DNA of 64,000 nucleotides from Sphingobacterium multivorum. Lineage in GTDB: Bacteria; Bacteroidota; Bacteroidia; Sphingobacteriales; Sphingobacteriaceae. The position numbers and the translations under genes were made by a program. The notes beneath the pieces are model-generated. The model made no database searches. It was not told where the DNA came from and was given only the letters and a program-made list of their open reading frames with translations. The first letter of the stretch is position 1; the number at the start of each line of letters is the position of its first letter. The stretch spans positions 930,001 to 994,000 of the forward strand of contig NZ_UAUU01000009.1 of the NCBI RefSeq assembly GCF_900457465.1, given 5' to 3'. This document shows, piece by piece, positions 17,430 through 27,237 of this stretch.

Positions 17430-20400
17430 ATGAAAAGAAAGTTTTTATTAACCGAAAACGGCCTGTTTTATTATTTTTTTCTTGGTTTAAGCAGAGATAT
17501 TGTCGTTCTTATGGCGACCATATTCTTTATACTGATGCAGCCTATGTCTGTTTATTCCCAGATGGCTAAAAGTACACCCTCGGGAGAAGGGCACAAGCAG
17601 ATGCTGCGAACAGATGTGGTACAGCCGTCCCCCAATGCAGCAAGTCTTTTGGCTTATACGAATGTGGGCAATAACTTTGCTAAAGGTACCGTTAACCTTT
17701 CCATCCCTCTATTTGATGCCAGCAGTGATGAAATAAAGCTGCCAATTTCACTGAATTACAGTTACGATGGCTTCAAACCGAACCAGCAGATCGGATCATC
17801 AGGTATGGGCTGGAATCTAATTGCCGGAGGATCCATATCAAGAATCCCTTTTGGCCACTTAGATGATACCGACGGAGCCGGAAATAATTACAAAGATAGT
17901 TATGTTCAGTCGAATATCAATCCTAATCCGACAGAGCAGTTCATGTTAGCTGTTGTCAATGGTAACTATGACACCGAGCCCGATGTTTATGAATACAGTT
18001 TTGCTGGATACAACGGTAGATTCATTGCCTATAAGGGCAAATTTTACTGCATGCCAAACAATAAGTTTAGGATTACCGGAGGTTCCACGAGCTTTACCAT
18101 TGTGACAGAAGACGGCACCCGATATAGTTTTGGCGCCTATGAATCGACGTCCCACAAGGTGAATGGTGAACCTTATACCCTCCCTAATTACAATTCCACC
18201 TATTACCTGACGAAAATCGAGAGCCGTTCAGGTAAAACAGCTGTTTTATTTAATTATGTCTCTGATGGACAGGTTGAACAGGGCGGCGGTATATCGCAGA
18301 CCTATATGAAGTTTGAAATGCCTTATGGTGGTAATTCTGTTTTGTCTCCGGTTTCGACAACTTTTGCTTCAAGAGTAAATACACTCAGGCTTTCTTCAAT
18401 AATAACTTCCGACTACAACATTAGTTTTTTGCCGGGCGACAATCGTGTAGATATACGAAACAGTTTGGGCAGCTCCTCCACACTTGGAGGGATTACAATT
18501 TCAAATTCGGCAGGTGATCTGATAAAGGGTTACCGATTCAAGTATGAGTATTTTGGCTATGGGATTTCCAATGGAAATAGATATCTCAAACTTAAGTCAA
18601 TCACGGAGCTGTCCAAATCAAATGTACTACTGACTCCGGCACAATTGGATGCGCTCAAGAAAAATAGACACGTTTTTTATTATTATAATGAAGATGTCAA
18701 CGTCAATTTTCCAGCGAAAGGTGTTGCCAATGTTGACGTAAATGGATATTATACCGGAAGGGGAGAATTTAATGGAATTATCGTGCCTAATATCTATTAT
18801 CCGGGTGGTCCGGACCGTTCACCTGCATTAGAAGGTACAATTATGGGCGCTCTAAAGCGAATTGATTACCCAACCGGAGGCAAGTCTGAAATTGAATATG
18901 AGTTGAATGATGTTGGACTGGGATTGAAATATAAGGATGTGGTGACAGGTGTCCAATTGCAGGCCGGAGGTTTTCTGGACGAAAATATGCCACCGATCCG
19001 TAAACGATTTGTAATCAACCAGGCACAGGATATTACCTTTTTTATACAGCGGAAAGCATTTTCTCCCTATGCAGACAACAATTCACGAAATACGGTACCT
19101 GATCTATATATCTATTCGGTAGTGGGGGGAGATGGACTGAATTTACAGAATTCAATTAAGTTGGGACTGGAGTCCGACGGCGCGGGTTACAATTGGACCT
19201 TGCATCTTTTGCCGGGAGAATATGAAGCCCGTGTCGAGAATGACATAAAAGAGGAATACATTAAATGTGAATTTAATTATACTAGCCCAGGTACCGAACA
19301 GATCATCGGTGAAAAAACATCTGGATTAAGAATGAAAGCCATAGAAGTAGACCCTTCAAATGGGCAAAAAATGCGCAAAGAATATAAATATCTAAATGCT
19401 TTGGGATATTCCAGCGGCTCGGATATGCGTCCCAATTTTTCTGCCAAAGGTTATACGCAGTTGGTCTGGGAGAATGGATCACCTACGGTTACCATTATGC
19501 CGGGGATAATATATGGTTCTACAATAGCGTCATCGGGTGCTTTTGGACAGACCTATTTTTATAGTGTGGTCGACGAACTACAGGTTAAAGGAACAGATAC
19601 TTTAAAAACACGCTATAGTTACAAGGACTACGATAGGGTATTTAATCTCGATGCTGATCTAGATTCGGTTGTTACCTACCGTAAGGTGAACAATAAATTT
19701 GTGCGGCTCAACAAAAAGGAGATGGAGTATAAAATTAAATACGATACCATCTTCAATTTCTTAAGGGTTGAGCAAACTAAGGGCACACTTGGCATGAGTG
19801 GGCCATCTGCCGAACCGCCCTACGCTTTCAATCCAGAATTAGGGGTTCACTATCAGGTCTGGAAATCCCTTTTTAAGGAAAGGGAGTATAGTTACGAAAC
19901 TGGTGAACCGATACTCAGCAGCAAGGAATATATCTATGATAACAATCATCGAAATCTAAAACTACAGCGGAATACAACCTCCGATGGCAATCTTTTGCTG
20001 TCCAAATATAAATATCCTGAAGACTACATTGGAAGTATTTCGACTGGATTCTTAAATGCAAATGTGAGAAATGTCGTACTGGAGGAGCAGATATGGAAAA
20101 AGCGTACTTCGGATTCCTCCCTTGTGGATATGACGGTTACACAGTATGACAATAGTCTCTTTAAGCCGATTAAAATATTCAAACCTGATGGGGCTATCCC
20201 AGCGCTGAATGCTGAATCCAGAACCGGACAGCTATTCAATAATCTGCTAAGTGATACAAGGCTTTCTGATCGGGTTATTTTTACCTACAATATAAACGGG
20301 CAGCTAATAATACAAAAATTGAAGCAAGGGTCTTCCACTTCCTATAAATATGGTTATGCGTCGAATCCTTTGCTGGTAGGATATCCTTCAGTTGGAACGG

Positions 20401-21296
20401 AGGTGATTGGGCAGATTGTAAACGGGGAGGAAAATGAACTATTTTATGAAGGTTTTGAAGAAAATGGTACGGTGGGAAATGCACATTCAGGAGCCAAGTA
20501 TTTCACGGGGTCATATGCACTATCCTGGCAACGTCCCAATAGCAAATCGTATCTTCTTGAATATTGGCTGCTACAGGGGGGAGTATGGAAATATATGAAG
20601 CAGGACTATACGGGAAATGTCACTATTGCCGCGCCGAACGGAATTGACGATGTCCGCATATATCCGCAGGATGCTTCTGTTACGACCTATACGCATTACC
20701 CGGGAATAGGCATACGCAGCATCATTTCGCCCAGTGCTGAAACCAGTTATTTTTCCTATGATGATTTCAATAGATTGAGATCGATCGAAGATGATAACCA
20801 TCATATAAAAAGCGTGTATGATTATAACTATATTGATGTTGCTGACCCACCGGTCATCGTACCTCCGGTGACACAGCCTTCTGTATTGTATGCAAAGCTG
20901 ACCACCGGTCCCCAGACAACATCAGATCATAATGGAGTGATGAAAACTGCCACACCATACATTGTTTCCTTTTATTCGGATGCGGCTTGTACAATTCCTT
21001 ACACACTTATAAATCCCATACAGATCAAATTCAAGGAAAAAACGACCATTACCTCTAATGTGGCATCCACTCAGATATTGGAATATGAATATCAGCTTCT
21101 CCTCGAGGCGGGCGCATCCTCCCGGAGCTTCAGTACGGGTTGGAGCTATTGTGAGGGCGGCCCTATCGAAATATCGCGGGTAGCCCAGGGGGATATAGCC
21201 ACGAGGGGGCTTCCACCTGGAGAGGGTGGAGATGTCACGACCTGCTATAACAGCGTGATAACTCTTTCCAATAATGACGGATATATTGTTAAATAA
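17430..21296 (+). CDS. SpvB/TcB-like YD-repeat protein A2
   Basis: The 1288-aa protein has a long N-terminus with a hydrophobic signal segment ending near PMSVYSQ. The next region has GTVNLSIPLFDASS, then LPISLNYSYDG and GSSGMGWNLIAGGSISR, closely following the SpvB/TcB N-terminal pattern. A long YD-like repeat region follows. A segment beginning FYEGFEENG and ending DDVRIYPQD matches the jelly-roll-like part of A1, and TTYTHYPGIG...DDFNRLRSIED closes the shared body. After it there is an extra module of about 150 residues (VLYAKL...FYSDAACTIP) that is also present in A3 but absent from A1. B2 starts 16 bases downstream. It is probably one half of a split RHS shell. Confidence 0.75.
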   Translation: MKRKFLLTENGLFYYFFLGLSRDIVVLMATIFFILMQPMSVYSQMAKSTPSGEGHKQMLRTDVVQPSPNAASLLAYTNVGNNFAKGTVNLSIPLFDASSDEIKLPISLNYSYDGFKPNQQIGSSGMGWNLIAGGSISRIPFGHLDDTDGAGNNYKDSYVQSNINPNPTEQFMLAVVNGNYDTEPDVYEYSFAGYNGRFIAYKGKFYCMPNNKFRITGGSTSFTIVTEDGTRYSFGAYESTSHKVNGEPYTLPNYNSTYYLTKIESRSGKTAVLFNYVSDGQVEQGGGISQTYMKFEMPYGGNSVLSPVSTTFASRVNTLRLSSIITSDYNISFLPGDNRVDIRNSLGSSSTLGGITISNSAGDLIKGYRFKYEYFGYGISNGNRYLKLKSITELSKSNVLLTPAQLDALKKNRHVFYYYNEDVNVNFPAKGVANVDVNGYYTGRGEFNGIIVPNIYYPGGPDRSPALEGTIMGALKRIDYPTGGKSEIEYELNDVGLGLKYKDVVTGVQLQAGGFLDENMPPIRKRFVINQAQDITFFIQRKAFSPYADNNSRNTVPDLYIYSVVGGDGLNLQNSIKLGLESDGAGYNWTLHLLPGEYEARVENDIKEEYIKCEFNYTSPGTEQIIGEKTSGLRMKAIEVDPSNGQKMRKEYKYLNALGYSSGSDMRPNFSAKGYTQLVWENGSPTVTIMPGIIYGSTIASSGAFGQTYFYSVVDELQVKGTDTLKTRYSYKDYDRVFNLDADLDSVVTYRKVNNKFVRLNKKEMEYKIKYDTIFNFLRVEQTKGTLGMSGPSAEPPYAFNPELGVHYQVWKSLFKEREYSYETGEPILSSKEYIYDNNHRNLKLQRNTTSDGNLLLSKYKYPEDYIGSISTGFLNANVRNVVLEEQIWKKRTSDSSLVDMTVTQYDNSLFKPIKIFKPDGAIPALNAESRTGQLFNNLLSDTRLSDRVIFTYNINGQLIIQKLKQGSSTSYKYGYASNPLLVGYPSVGTEVIGQIVNGEENELFYEGFEENGTVGNAHSGAKYFTGSYALSWQRPNSKSYLLEYWLLQGGVWKYMKQDYTGNVTIAAPNGIDDVRIYPQDASVTTYTHYPGIGIRSIISPSAETSYFSYDDFNRLRSIEDDNHHIKSVYDYNYIDVADPPVIVPPVTQPSVLYAKLTTGPQTTSDHNGVMKTATPYIVSFYSDAACTIPYTLINPIQIKFKEKTTITSNVASTQILEYEYQLLLEAGASSRSFSTGWSYCEGGPIEISRVAQGDIATRGLPPGEGGDVTTCYNSVITLSNNDGYIVK

Positions 21297-21312
21297 AAGA
21301 TTGGACGAAATT

Positions 21313-24300
21313 ATGAAAAAGAACTTTTTAACCATATTATCTTTATTGACAGCCGGTATTGTACAAGGTCAGAATATTGTGAGCATACCCACCACGGGTC
21401 AGAATTATATCCTGACCCGAACTTTTAGGGATACAGTAAGGATAGCTCAGTTGGCAGCACAGCGTACCATTGGGAAGGAAAATCAAACAATTCAGTATTT
21501 TGACGGTTTGGGGCGCGAGGTACAGCGCGTACAGCTGATGGCGAGTCCGACGTATAAGGACATTGTTCAGCATATTGAATACGATGGGTTTGGCAGGGAG
21601 AATACAAAATATTTGCCTTATGCAGAGCAATCTGGCAATGGAAGTTTTAGGAGTGCAGCAAAGACTACCCAAGCTGATTTTTACAAAGTAGGTGGTGGCT
21701 GGGATCTCACAGTGATGAAGACCGGTAATCCCTATGCTGTTGCCGTATTTGAAAGCAGCCCTTTGAATCGTGTGCAACAGCAAGGAGCTCCAGGTACGGC
21801 CTGGCAACCTGCTGCTGACCGGAATACGGTGCCTTCGGGAGCAAATGCAGGGCGTACTGTAGCAACCGAATATGGAACCAATGGTGTCAACGATGTCCGT
21901 TTATGGACTATCAATAGCACAAACAATGGTGCTGCAGCTACTTACTACACGGCAGGTAGGCTTTACAAAACTGTGTTGAAAGATGAAAACTGGATCAATA
22001 AAAATGGGACGGGACTTCCTCCGTCTAAAGAAGGCACTGTAGAGGAATTCAAAGACTTTGAGGATCGTGTGGTTCTTAAACGAATTTGGGAAACAGAATC
22101 CAAAGCATTAAATACATATTATGTATATGATGATTTTGGTGATCTTCGCTATGTACTGCCGCCAGGATTTACGGGTACCACATTTTCGGAAACGGTTAGC
22201 GGAGATTTTTTTGAGCTTATTTATGCTTATAAGTACGATGCGCGAAAACGGGTTGTCAGGAAAAAAATACCGGGAAAAGGCTGGGAGTATTATGTGTATA
22301 ACAATAATGATCAGATCGTCTTCACACGTGATGCCGAACAGCTAGCACGTGGGGAATGGAGTTTTACCAAATATGACGCGCAAGGCCGGGTAATATTGAC
22401 AGGAATAGAGAAAGGGCATACCGGTGATGACCAAAGCAGCCTACAGTCATCGCTGTCATCCTTTACAGGCCCCCTTTGGGAACAGCGCGGATCGGCTATG
22501 GAAGGATATACCAACAATACGATCCCACAAAATATAGGCAATATTACCGTTCAGGCAGTCAACTACTATGATAATTATACTTCCATACCGGGTTTACCCT
22601 TTACGGATCATAGCACCTATAGTATCCGGACACAGAGCCTTCTGGTTGCCAATAAAGTGCTTGTACTGGATTCAAGTCCTGCAAAGTGGTTATGGACTGT
22701 CAATGATTACGATGATCAGGGCCGGATTGTGAAAGTGAGTAGCACAAACCATCTTGATGGCACCGATATCGTCACCAATGAATACAATTTTTCGGATCAA
22801 CTGGTTAAGAGTACCAGGGTACACACACCGTCCACAGGGACGGCCGTTACCCTTTCAACGGGCAATGATTATGACCATCAGGGACGTTTGGTCCAGGTCA
22901 GAAAAAAGGTGAACAGCCAAACCGAGATTATCCAGAGTAAATTGGGCTATAACGAGATCGGCCAGCTTACAACCAAATCGCTTCACAGTGAGAATGGCGG
23001 TGGTAATTTTATGACCAGCATAGCTTATGCCTACAACGAACGTGGCTGGCAGACCAAAGCCAGTTCGGCACAGTTCACCTCATTACTGAACTATAATGTC
23101 AACGGTACCACAGTTCTTGCAAATGCACAGTACAATGGCAATATCGCACAGCAGCTGTGGGGATATGCCGCTACCACAAACAGTACTTTTAATTATAGTT
23201 ATGATGCCCTGAACAGGTTGAAGAACGGTGTGAGTACGGGAACAGTGATGAGTGAGGCAATGACCTATGACGATATGGGCAATATCCGAACACTGGTCCG
23301 GGACAATGGTACAGCGATCACGTATGGCTATAACAATAGCAACAAGAGTAATCGGTTGAATACATTGTCCGGTGGTCTGACAGGATCGTTTACCTACGAC
23401 CAGAACGGTAATGCAACCAAAGACCGTACTGGTATGCTATTGAGCTACAATCAGCTGAACCTTCCTAAAACAGTTAGTGGAGGAGGAAAGACTATCTCTT
23501 ACACCTATGATGCCCTTGGAACAAAACTAAGCCGAACGTCGGATGTAGGAGGAATCAAGACACAGCGGGATTATATCGGCGGGATAGAATACAGTAAGAC
23601 TGGAACGGGTAGTCCGGTCATTGAACGAATTGGTATTGAGGATGGTTTTCTGTTGAACAGTTCGGGGGCATATAGCTATTACTACAATCTGACGGACCAC
23701 TTGGGTAATGTACGTGTAGTATTGAAAAAAGGAGGTACATCTACGGTGCCAACTGCGGCAGTAATGCAAAAGCAGGATTATTATCCATTTGGGAAGACGA
23801 AGAGTATTGCAACGAGTATCGATAATAAGTATCTTTATAATGGCAAAGAGATGCAGGCTGACCTAAATGGCGGTACGCATACTTTGGGAAGTACATACAC
23901 ACTGGAAGGGCAGTTGGATTATGGGGCGAGGTTCTATGACGCGGAGATAGGAAGGTGGAATGTGGTGGACCCGTTAGCGGAGAAGATGAGAAGGCATTCG
24001 CCGTTTAATTACGCTTTTGATAATCCGATACGTTTTATAGATCCCGACGGAAGAGTGCCGATAGTGCCAATTATTTTAATAATAGGATATTTGACAACAT
24101 CTCAACCAGCTGTTGCCCCAACAAGGGATCTGGCAGGAGATGCTGCAAAAATTCAACAGGCATATGATAGTTACAATACGTCAATAGTAACAAATTCACT
24201 GCCTGGTGGGCAGCAAAGTCAACCTGTTTCGAAAGTTCTTTATCAAGCTGTTAAAAAGGAAGTTGTTAAGAAAGTAAGTACTGAGGTCAAGAAAACGTTT

Positions 24301-24615
24301 CAAACGTATTTTAAAGATGCGTTAGATCCTAAAAAAGATGGAAAGTATTCAGGTAGGACGAGTGGGACTAACACTCCTGAAAAAAACATAGCTAAAAGGG
24401 ACAAAAACCATCATATGAATGAAACTCATGGACCAGCTTATTTGGATAAAACCTCAACAAACTCTGATGCTATTAGAGGACGAGAGCAGGTAAATATAAC
24501 AAATAGCGGTGGGGCTATATCAGGTGGCGGGACGTCAGGAAATCGTATCAATAGTATAAGTCCCCATAATAAGAAATTAGAAAAATACATGCAGGAAGCT
24601 TTAAAATTGAAATGA
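21313..24615 (+). CDS. DUF6443/RHS toxin B2 with GIY-YIG-like C-terminal tip
   Basis: I chose ATG 21313 because it opens a clean signal peptide (MKKNFLTILSLLTAGIVQGQ). An ATG at 21274 lies inside A2. The 1100-aa protein has DUF6443 (IQYFDGLGREVQRV), a YD-repeat body and the core EIGRWNVVDPLAE...IRFIDPDGR near residue 910. The tip (about 915-1100) has a hydrophobic segment, a Lys/Val-rich linker, then YSGRTSGTNTPEKN, AKRDKNHH and AIRGREQVNI. This pattern (YxGxT, R..HH, later E) fits GIY-YIG-type nucleases. It ends in an ATGA overlap with an Imm26-like gene. The core is very close to that of B1 while the tips are unrelated, as in RHS tip exchange. Confidence 0.88.
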   Translation: MKKNFLTILSLLTAGIVQGQNIVSIPTTGQNYILTRTFRDTVRIAQLAAQRTIGKENQTIQYFDGLGREVQRVQLMASPTYKDIVQHIEYDGFGRENTKYLPYAEQSGNGSFRSAAKTTQADFYKVGGGWDLTVMKTGNPYAVAVFESSPLNRVQQQGAPGTAWQPAADRNTVPSGANAGRTVATEYGTNGVNDVRLWTINSTNNGAAATYYTAGRLYKTVLKDENWINKNGTGLPPSKEGTVEEFKDFEDRVVLKRIWETESKALNTYYVYDDFGDLRYVLPPGFTGTTFSETVSGDFFELIYAYKYDARKRVVRKKIPGKGWEYYVYNNNDQIVFTRDAEQLARGEWSFTKYDAQGRVILTGIEKGHTGDDQSSLQSSLSSFTGPLWEQRGSAMEGYTNNTIPQNIGNITVQAVNYYDNYTSIPGLPFTDHSTYSIRTQSLLVANKVLVLDSSPAKWLWTVNDYDDQGRIVKVSSTNHLDGTDIVTNEYNFSDQLVKSTRVHTPSTGTAVTLSTGNDYDHQGRLVQVRKKVNSQTEIIQSKLGYNEIGQLTTKSLHSENGGGNFMTSIAYAYNERGWQTKASSAQFTSLLNYNVNGTTVLANAQYNGNIAQQLWGYAATTNSTFNYSYDALNRLKNGVSTGTVMSEAMTYDDMGNIRTLVRDNGTAITYGYNNSNKSNRLNTLSGGLTGSFTYDQNGNATKDRTGMLLSYNQLNLPKTVSGGGKTISYTYDALGTKLSRTSDVGGIKTQRDYIGGIEYSKTGTGSPVIERIGIEDGFLLNSSGAYSYYYNLTDHLGNVRVVLKKGGTSTVPTAAVMQKQDYYPFGKTKSIATSIDNKYLYNGKEMQADLNGGTHTLGSTYTLEGQLDYGARFYDAEIGRWNVVDPLAEKMRRHSPFNYAFDNPIRFIDPDGRVPIVPIILIIGYLTTSQPAVAPTRDLAGDAAKIQQAYDSYNTSIVTNSLPGGQQSQPVSKVLYQAVKKEVVKKVSTEVKKTFQTYFKDALDPKKDGKYSGRTSGTNTPEKNIAKRDKNHHMNETHGPAYLDKTSTNSDAIRGREQVNITNSGGAISGGGTSGNRINSISPHNKKLEKYMQEALKLK

Positions 24616-25076
24616 AAAGACAAAGAATAACGGAAGGTGCTATATTAGAGATTAATATAGAGAATGAGTATTTCATTTATGCTCAGGTTTTGTTAAAGGG
24701 GCTGGGGTATGCTTTTTTTGACTATAAATCAAAAGATAAAATAAAAAAATTAAATGATCTTCTCGAATGTAAGGTACTTTTTATAATAGCTGTATATGAT
24801 GATGTCGTTACAAAGGGGGTATGGAAAAAGATAGGAAAGCTCCCAATTAGACATGATCTACTTATTCAACCAATGAAATTTATACAGGATCCTTATGATT
24901 TTAACAAATGTGAATTATATGACCCTAATACAGGAGAAGTTACTCCTGCTACAAAAGGAGAATGCACTAATTTAGAACGAGCCGCTGTTTGGGAAGCTAA
25001 CCATGTCGAAGATCGAATAAAAGATTACTATTTAGGCAGACCAAACGTCTGGGTAGAAAGACTCAAACTGAAATAG
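24612..25076 (+). CDS. Imm26-like immunity protein for B2
   Basis: The 154-aa cytoplasmic protein begins MKRQRITEGAILEINIENEY, followed by FIYAQVLLKG and FFDYKSKDK, the pattern I associate with the Imm26 family (basic start, 'G-I-x-I-x-L...Y-x-Y...', FFD). The start overlaps the stop of B2 (ATGA), so toxin and protector are translationally coupled. The lack of a signal peptide fits neutralising a nuclease in the cytoplasm. The family call is from memory of the pattern, while the immunity role is well supported by position. Confidence 0.65.
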   Translation: MKRQRITEGAILEINIENEYFIYAQVLLKGLGYAFFDYKSKDKIKKLNDLLECKVLFIIAVYDDVVTKGVWKKIGKLPIRHDLLIQPMKFIQDPYDFNKCELYDPNTGEVTPATKGECTNLERAAVWEANHVEDRIKDYYLGRPNVWVERLKLK

Positions 25077-25209
25077 ATTTTGAAATCTTTCGATATAAAG
25101 TGCTCGAATAGCTTTTTCTTTTTCGAATGATGATATTAAAAATAGATAAAATTATTTGTTTTTTTCTAAGATACGGATGACTTGGTTGCCAAAGGAGAAT
25201 AATATTAAT

Positions 25210-25538
25210 ATGAAAACTATAAAATCAGGAACAAATTTGGACTTATAAAACTAGGGTTAATGAATATGATTATAACGTTACAGTTCTTGCGATTGAAAAG
25301 GGGATTGATGAGCAAAACATTATACATGTTAAAATTGATAATTTAAGACTTTTTTATAGTTATAATAACTTAATAAGCGATAATGTTGATCATCTTCCCG
25401 TCTCTGAGAGCGCTTTTTTAGAAAGTGTGCTATTTATGGAAATCGGATTTTGATATCGGTAAAGGTGTTATATGGGATATCCACTTGGAGCAGGTGATTT
25501 CTTCAATAGAGAGCAATTTTTCTTGTTATGAACACTAA
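25210..25538 (+). pseudogene. Remnant of a small immunity-type gene, two frameshifts
   Basis: ATG at 25210 opens MKTIKSGTNL. One frame change leads to WTYKTRVNEYDYNVTVLAIEK up to ESAFLESVLFMEI. A second leads to DFDIGKGVIWDIHLEQV and SSIESNF, ending at 25536-25538. The restored protein would be about 105 residues with no signal peptide. Its 3' part (from about 25438) is repeated in degraded form at 27632-27775. It stands directly before a displaced toxin tip, so it is most easily read as the immunity gene of a still older, lost tip. Confidence 0.55.
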
Positions 25539-25580
25539 TTTGATTCTTTAGTATTGCTCGAAAACAAATGTAAATTTAAC

Positions 25581-25670
25581 GATAGAACAACAAGTGTACG
25601 TCTAGGCGAGGCCGCTCGAGGAGCTATTGTAGGTAGCGCTGGGGAGGCTAGCGCTCAAACAAATAGATGA
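25581..25670 (+). pseudogene. Displaced RHS toxin tip, last ~29 codons only
   Basis: The frame reads DRTTSVRLGEAARGAI and ends SAQTNR with TGA at 25668-25670. The end of the fragment at 26290-26667 reads DRTTSKGLGNSARA and ends SQNNR. The two are clearly related C-termini. An intact immunity candidate starts seven bases later. There is no start codon or export signal. This looks like the leftover 3' end of a former B-protein tip. Confidence 0.5.
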
Positions 25671-25677
25671 TTTTAAT

Positions 25678-26241
25678 ATGGATTATTTTTTTGAACTATC
25701 AAAAAAGCAGTTACTAAAAGACAGAAACGATATTTTTAAAGAAGTTGGTATTCCATTGCTATTGAAAAATGGTTTTGAAATGTCAGTATTCAATAATGAT
25801 TCCAATGGAGAATTTGATCCGGCTCACCAAGAATTTAACTACAATTTTTGTCGTCTTACTGAAAATACTTATTTAGAAATGCTTTATGTGACAATTAATA
25901 AAAATGAAAATAATATATGTTTTTACATCTGCGCATTCAAACTAGTTCCTAAAATTGATTCACTTATTTCTATGAAAGGAACTGATGGAATGCCATTTTA
26001 TATGACAATTAATAATAAGAATAAGTATATGCAATTAAGATGTGACGATTATAAAGGTTCACCACTGTATCATATGCTTTTTTCACCATCCTATGATATA
26101 AAATGCTATTTCACTAAATCTGGTTATGAATACAAACGTCAAAGATTAAAACATCTGGTCAAATCAGATATGACAAATATTGATCGTTTTGTAAAAAGAT
26201 GGTACGAACTTCACAAGCCTATCATCAAAGAGCCCGATTGA
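25678..26241 (+). CDS. Orphan immunity candidate, family 1 copy a
   Basis: This 187-aa protein has no signal or membrane segment. It is homologous to the 189-aa product at 26668-27237: both have SKK(Q/E)LL, IF.E.G.P.L, FKL.P, LFSP.Y and SDM.NI..F..(K/R)W at matching positions. Each follows a related displaced tip, here by seven bases. The family is unknown to me. The arrangement of tip end plus immunity gene, repeated, indicates immunity proteins retained after their toxin tip was displaced. Confidence 0.65.
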   Translation: MDYFFELSKKQLLKDRNDIFKEVGIPLLLKNGFEMSVFNNDSNGEFDPAHQEFNYNFCRLTENTYLEMLYVTINKNENNICFYICAFKLVPKIDSLISMKGTDGMPFYMTINNKNKYMQLRCDDYKGSPLYHMLFSPSYDIKCYFTKSGYEYKRQRLKHLVKSDMTNIDRFVKRWYELHKPIIKEPD

Positions 26242-26289
26242 AATAATATCAGCATTTGAGAATGATAATTGAAAGTAACCAAATCAAAA

Positions 26290-26667
26290 AATAGATAGTG
26301 ACATAGCTGCTTTTCAAACTAGGCAAAAGAAAATAGAGAGAGTGTAACTAAAATTAAATATGCTGCTAAAGGTTACGTGAGTAAAGGTAAGGCAAACGTT
26401 GATACAGGACGAGCGACAGCCACGGGACGTGTTCAGGTGGCTAAATACGATCATAAAATGAAAAACGTATTTACGCGTAAAGAATTGACGGTGGAAAGTA
26501 AATTTAATACATCTTCTTTGACACCTAATCAAGTGGCTGCAGAAGGCAATGTTCAGACTGCAGGAGGCTTGATTGTCGATAGGACAACCAGTAAAGGATT
26601 GGGTAATTCAGCCCGAGCTGTGACGACTGGTGCAGGTGCAGGAGTAGGTTCACAAAATAATAGATAA
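26290..26667 (+). pseudogene. Displaced RHS toxin tip with broken 5' end
   Basis: One frame (26296-26349) reads DSDIAAFQTRQKKIERV and stops. The next frame continues ENRESVTKIKYAAKGYVSKGKANVD... to SQNNR at 26667. A GTG at 26377 could start a 96-aa product but there is no signal peptide or ribosome site of note. The segment is Ala/Gly/Thr-rich and related at its end to 25581-25670. The immunity gene begins immediately after the stop (TAA ATG). It is an orphan tip, not an independent gene. Confidence 0.55.
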
Positions 26668-27237
26668 ATGGGATTAACATACAACGTGTCTAAAAAAGAG
26701 CTTTTAGTTATAAGACAAAAAATCTTCATGGAAGAAGGTCTGCCAGAGCTTGAAAAACAGGGGTTTAAAAGATCTCCATTCAGCACTTCCTGGTTTGGCT
26801 GGAATGGTGGAATAAACTGTTATATTTTTGAAATCGGTCGTTTATTGAATAATTCAATATTAGAAAATCTTAATGTTTATATAAATCGGGACGATAGATG
26901 GATTCAGATATATTTAAATATTTTTAAATTGTCACCAATGGTTGAGAATATTGAACAGCTAAAAGAGTTAAATGGAATAAATTTTGGAATCCCTCCTAGT
27001 AGTCTTACTAAAATGAGGTTAAGAGAGGATGGGAATAAAGGTATAGTTTTGATAAATGAACTGTTCTCACCGCATTATAAATTGGGTATAAGTTTTTCTT
27101 CAAATGGATTTCAACGGGAGGTAGAAAAATTGAAAAATTTAATTTCTAGCGATATGCAAAATATAGGTTTTTTTATTGAGAAATGGCATTCAATTTATCA
27201 AGTAAGCGTAACTGATTGGAATGGAAATAGAAAATAA
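26668..27237 (+). CDS. Orphan immunity candidate, family 1 copy b
   Basis: The 189-aa soluble protein is homologous along its length to the 187-aa product at 25678-26241 (shared SKKELL, IFMEEGLPEL, FKLSP, LFSPHY, SDMQNIGFF). It starts on the base after the tip fragment's stop codon, as expected for a toxin-immunity junction. Both copies are intact while their tips are not, which suggests selection for protection against kin that still carry those tips. The function is inferred. Confidence 0.65.
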   Translation: MGLTYNVSKKELLVIRQKIFMEEGLPELEKQGFKRSPFSTSWFGWNGGINCYIFEIGRLLNNSILENLNVYINRDDRWIQIYLNIFKLSPMVENIEQLKELNGINFGIPPSSLTKMRLREDGNKGIVLINELFSPHYKLGISFSSNGFQREVEKLKNLISSDMQNIGFFIEKWHSIYQVSVTDWNGNRK

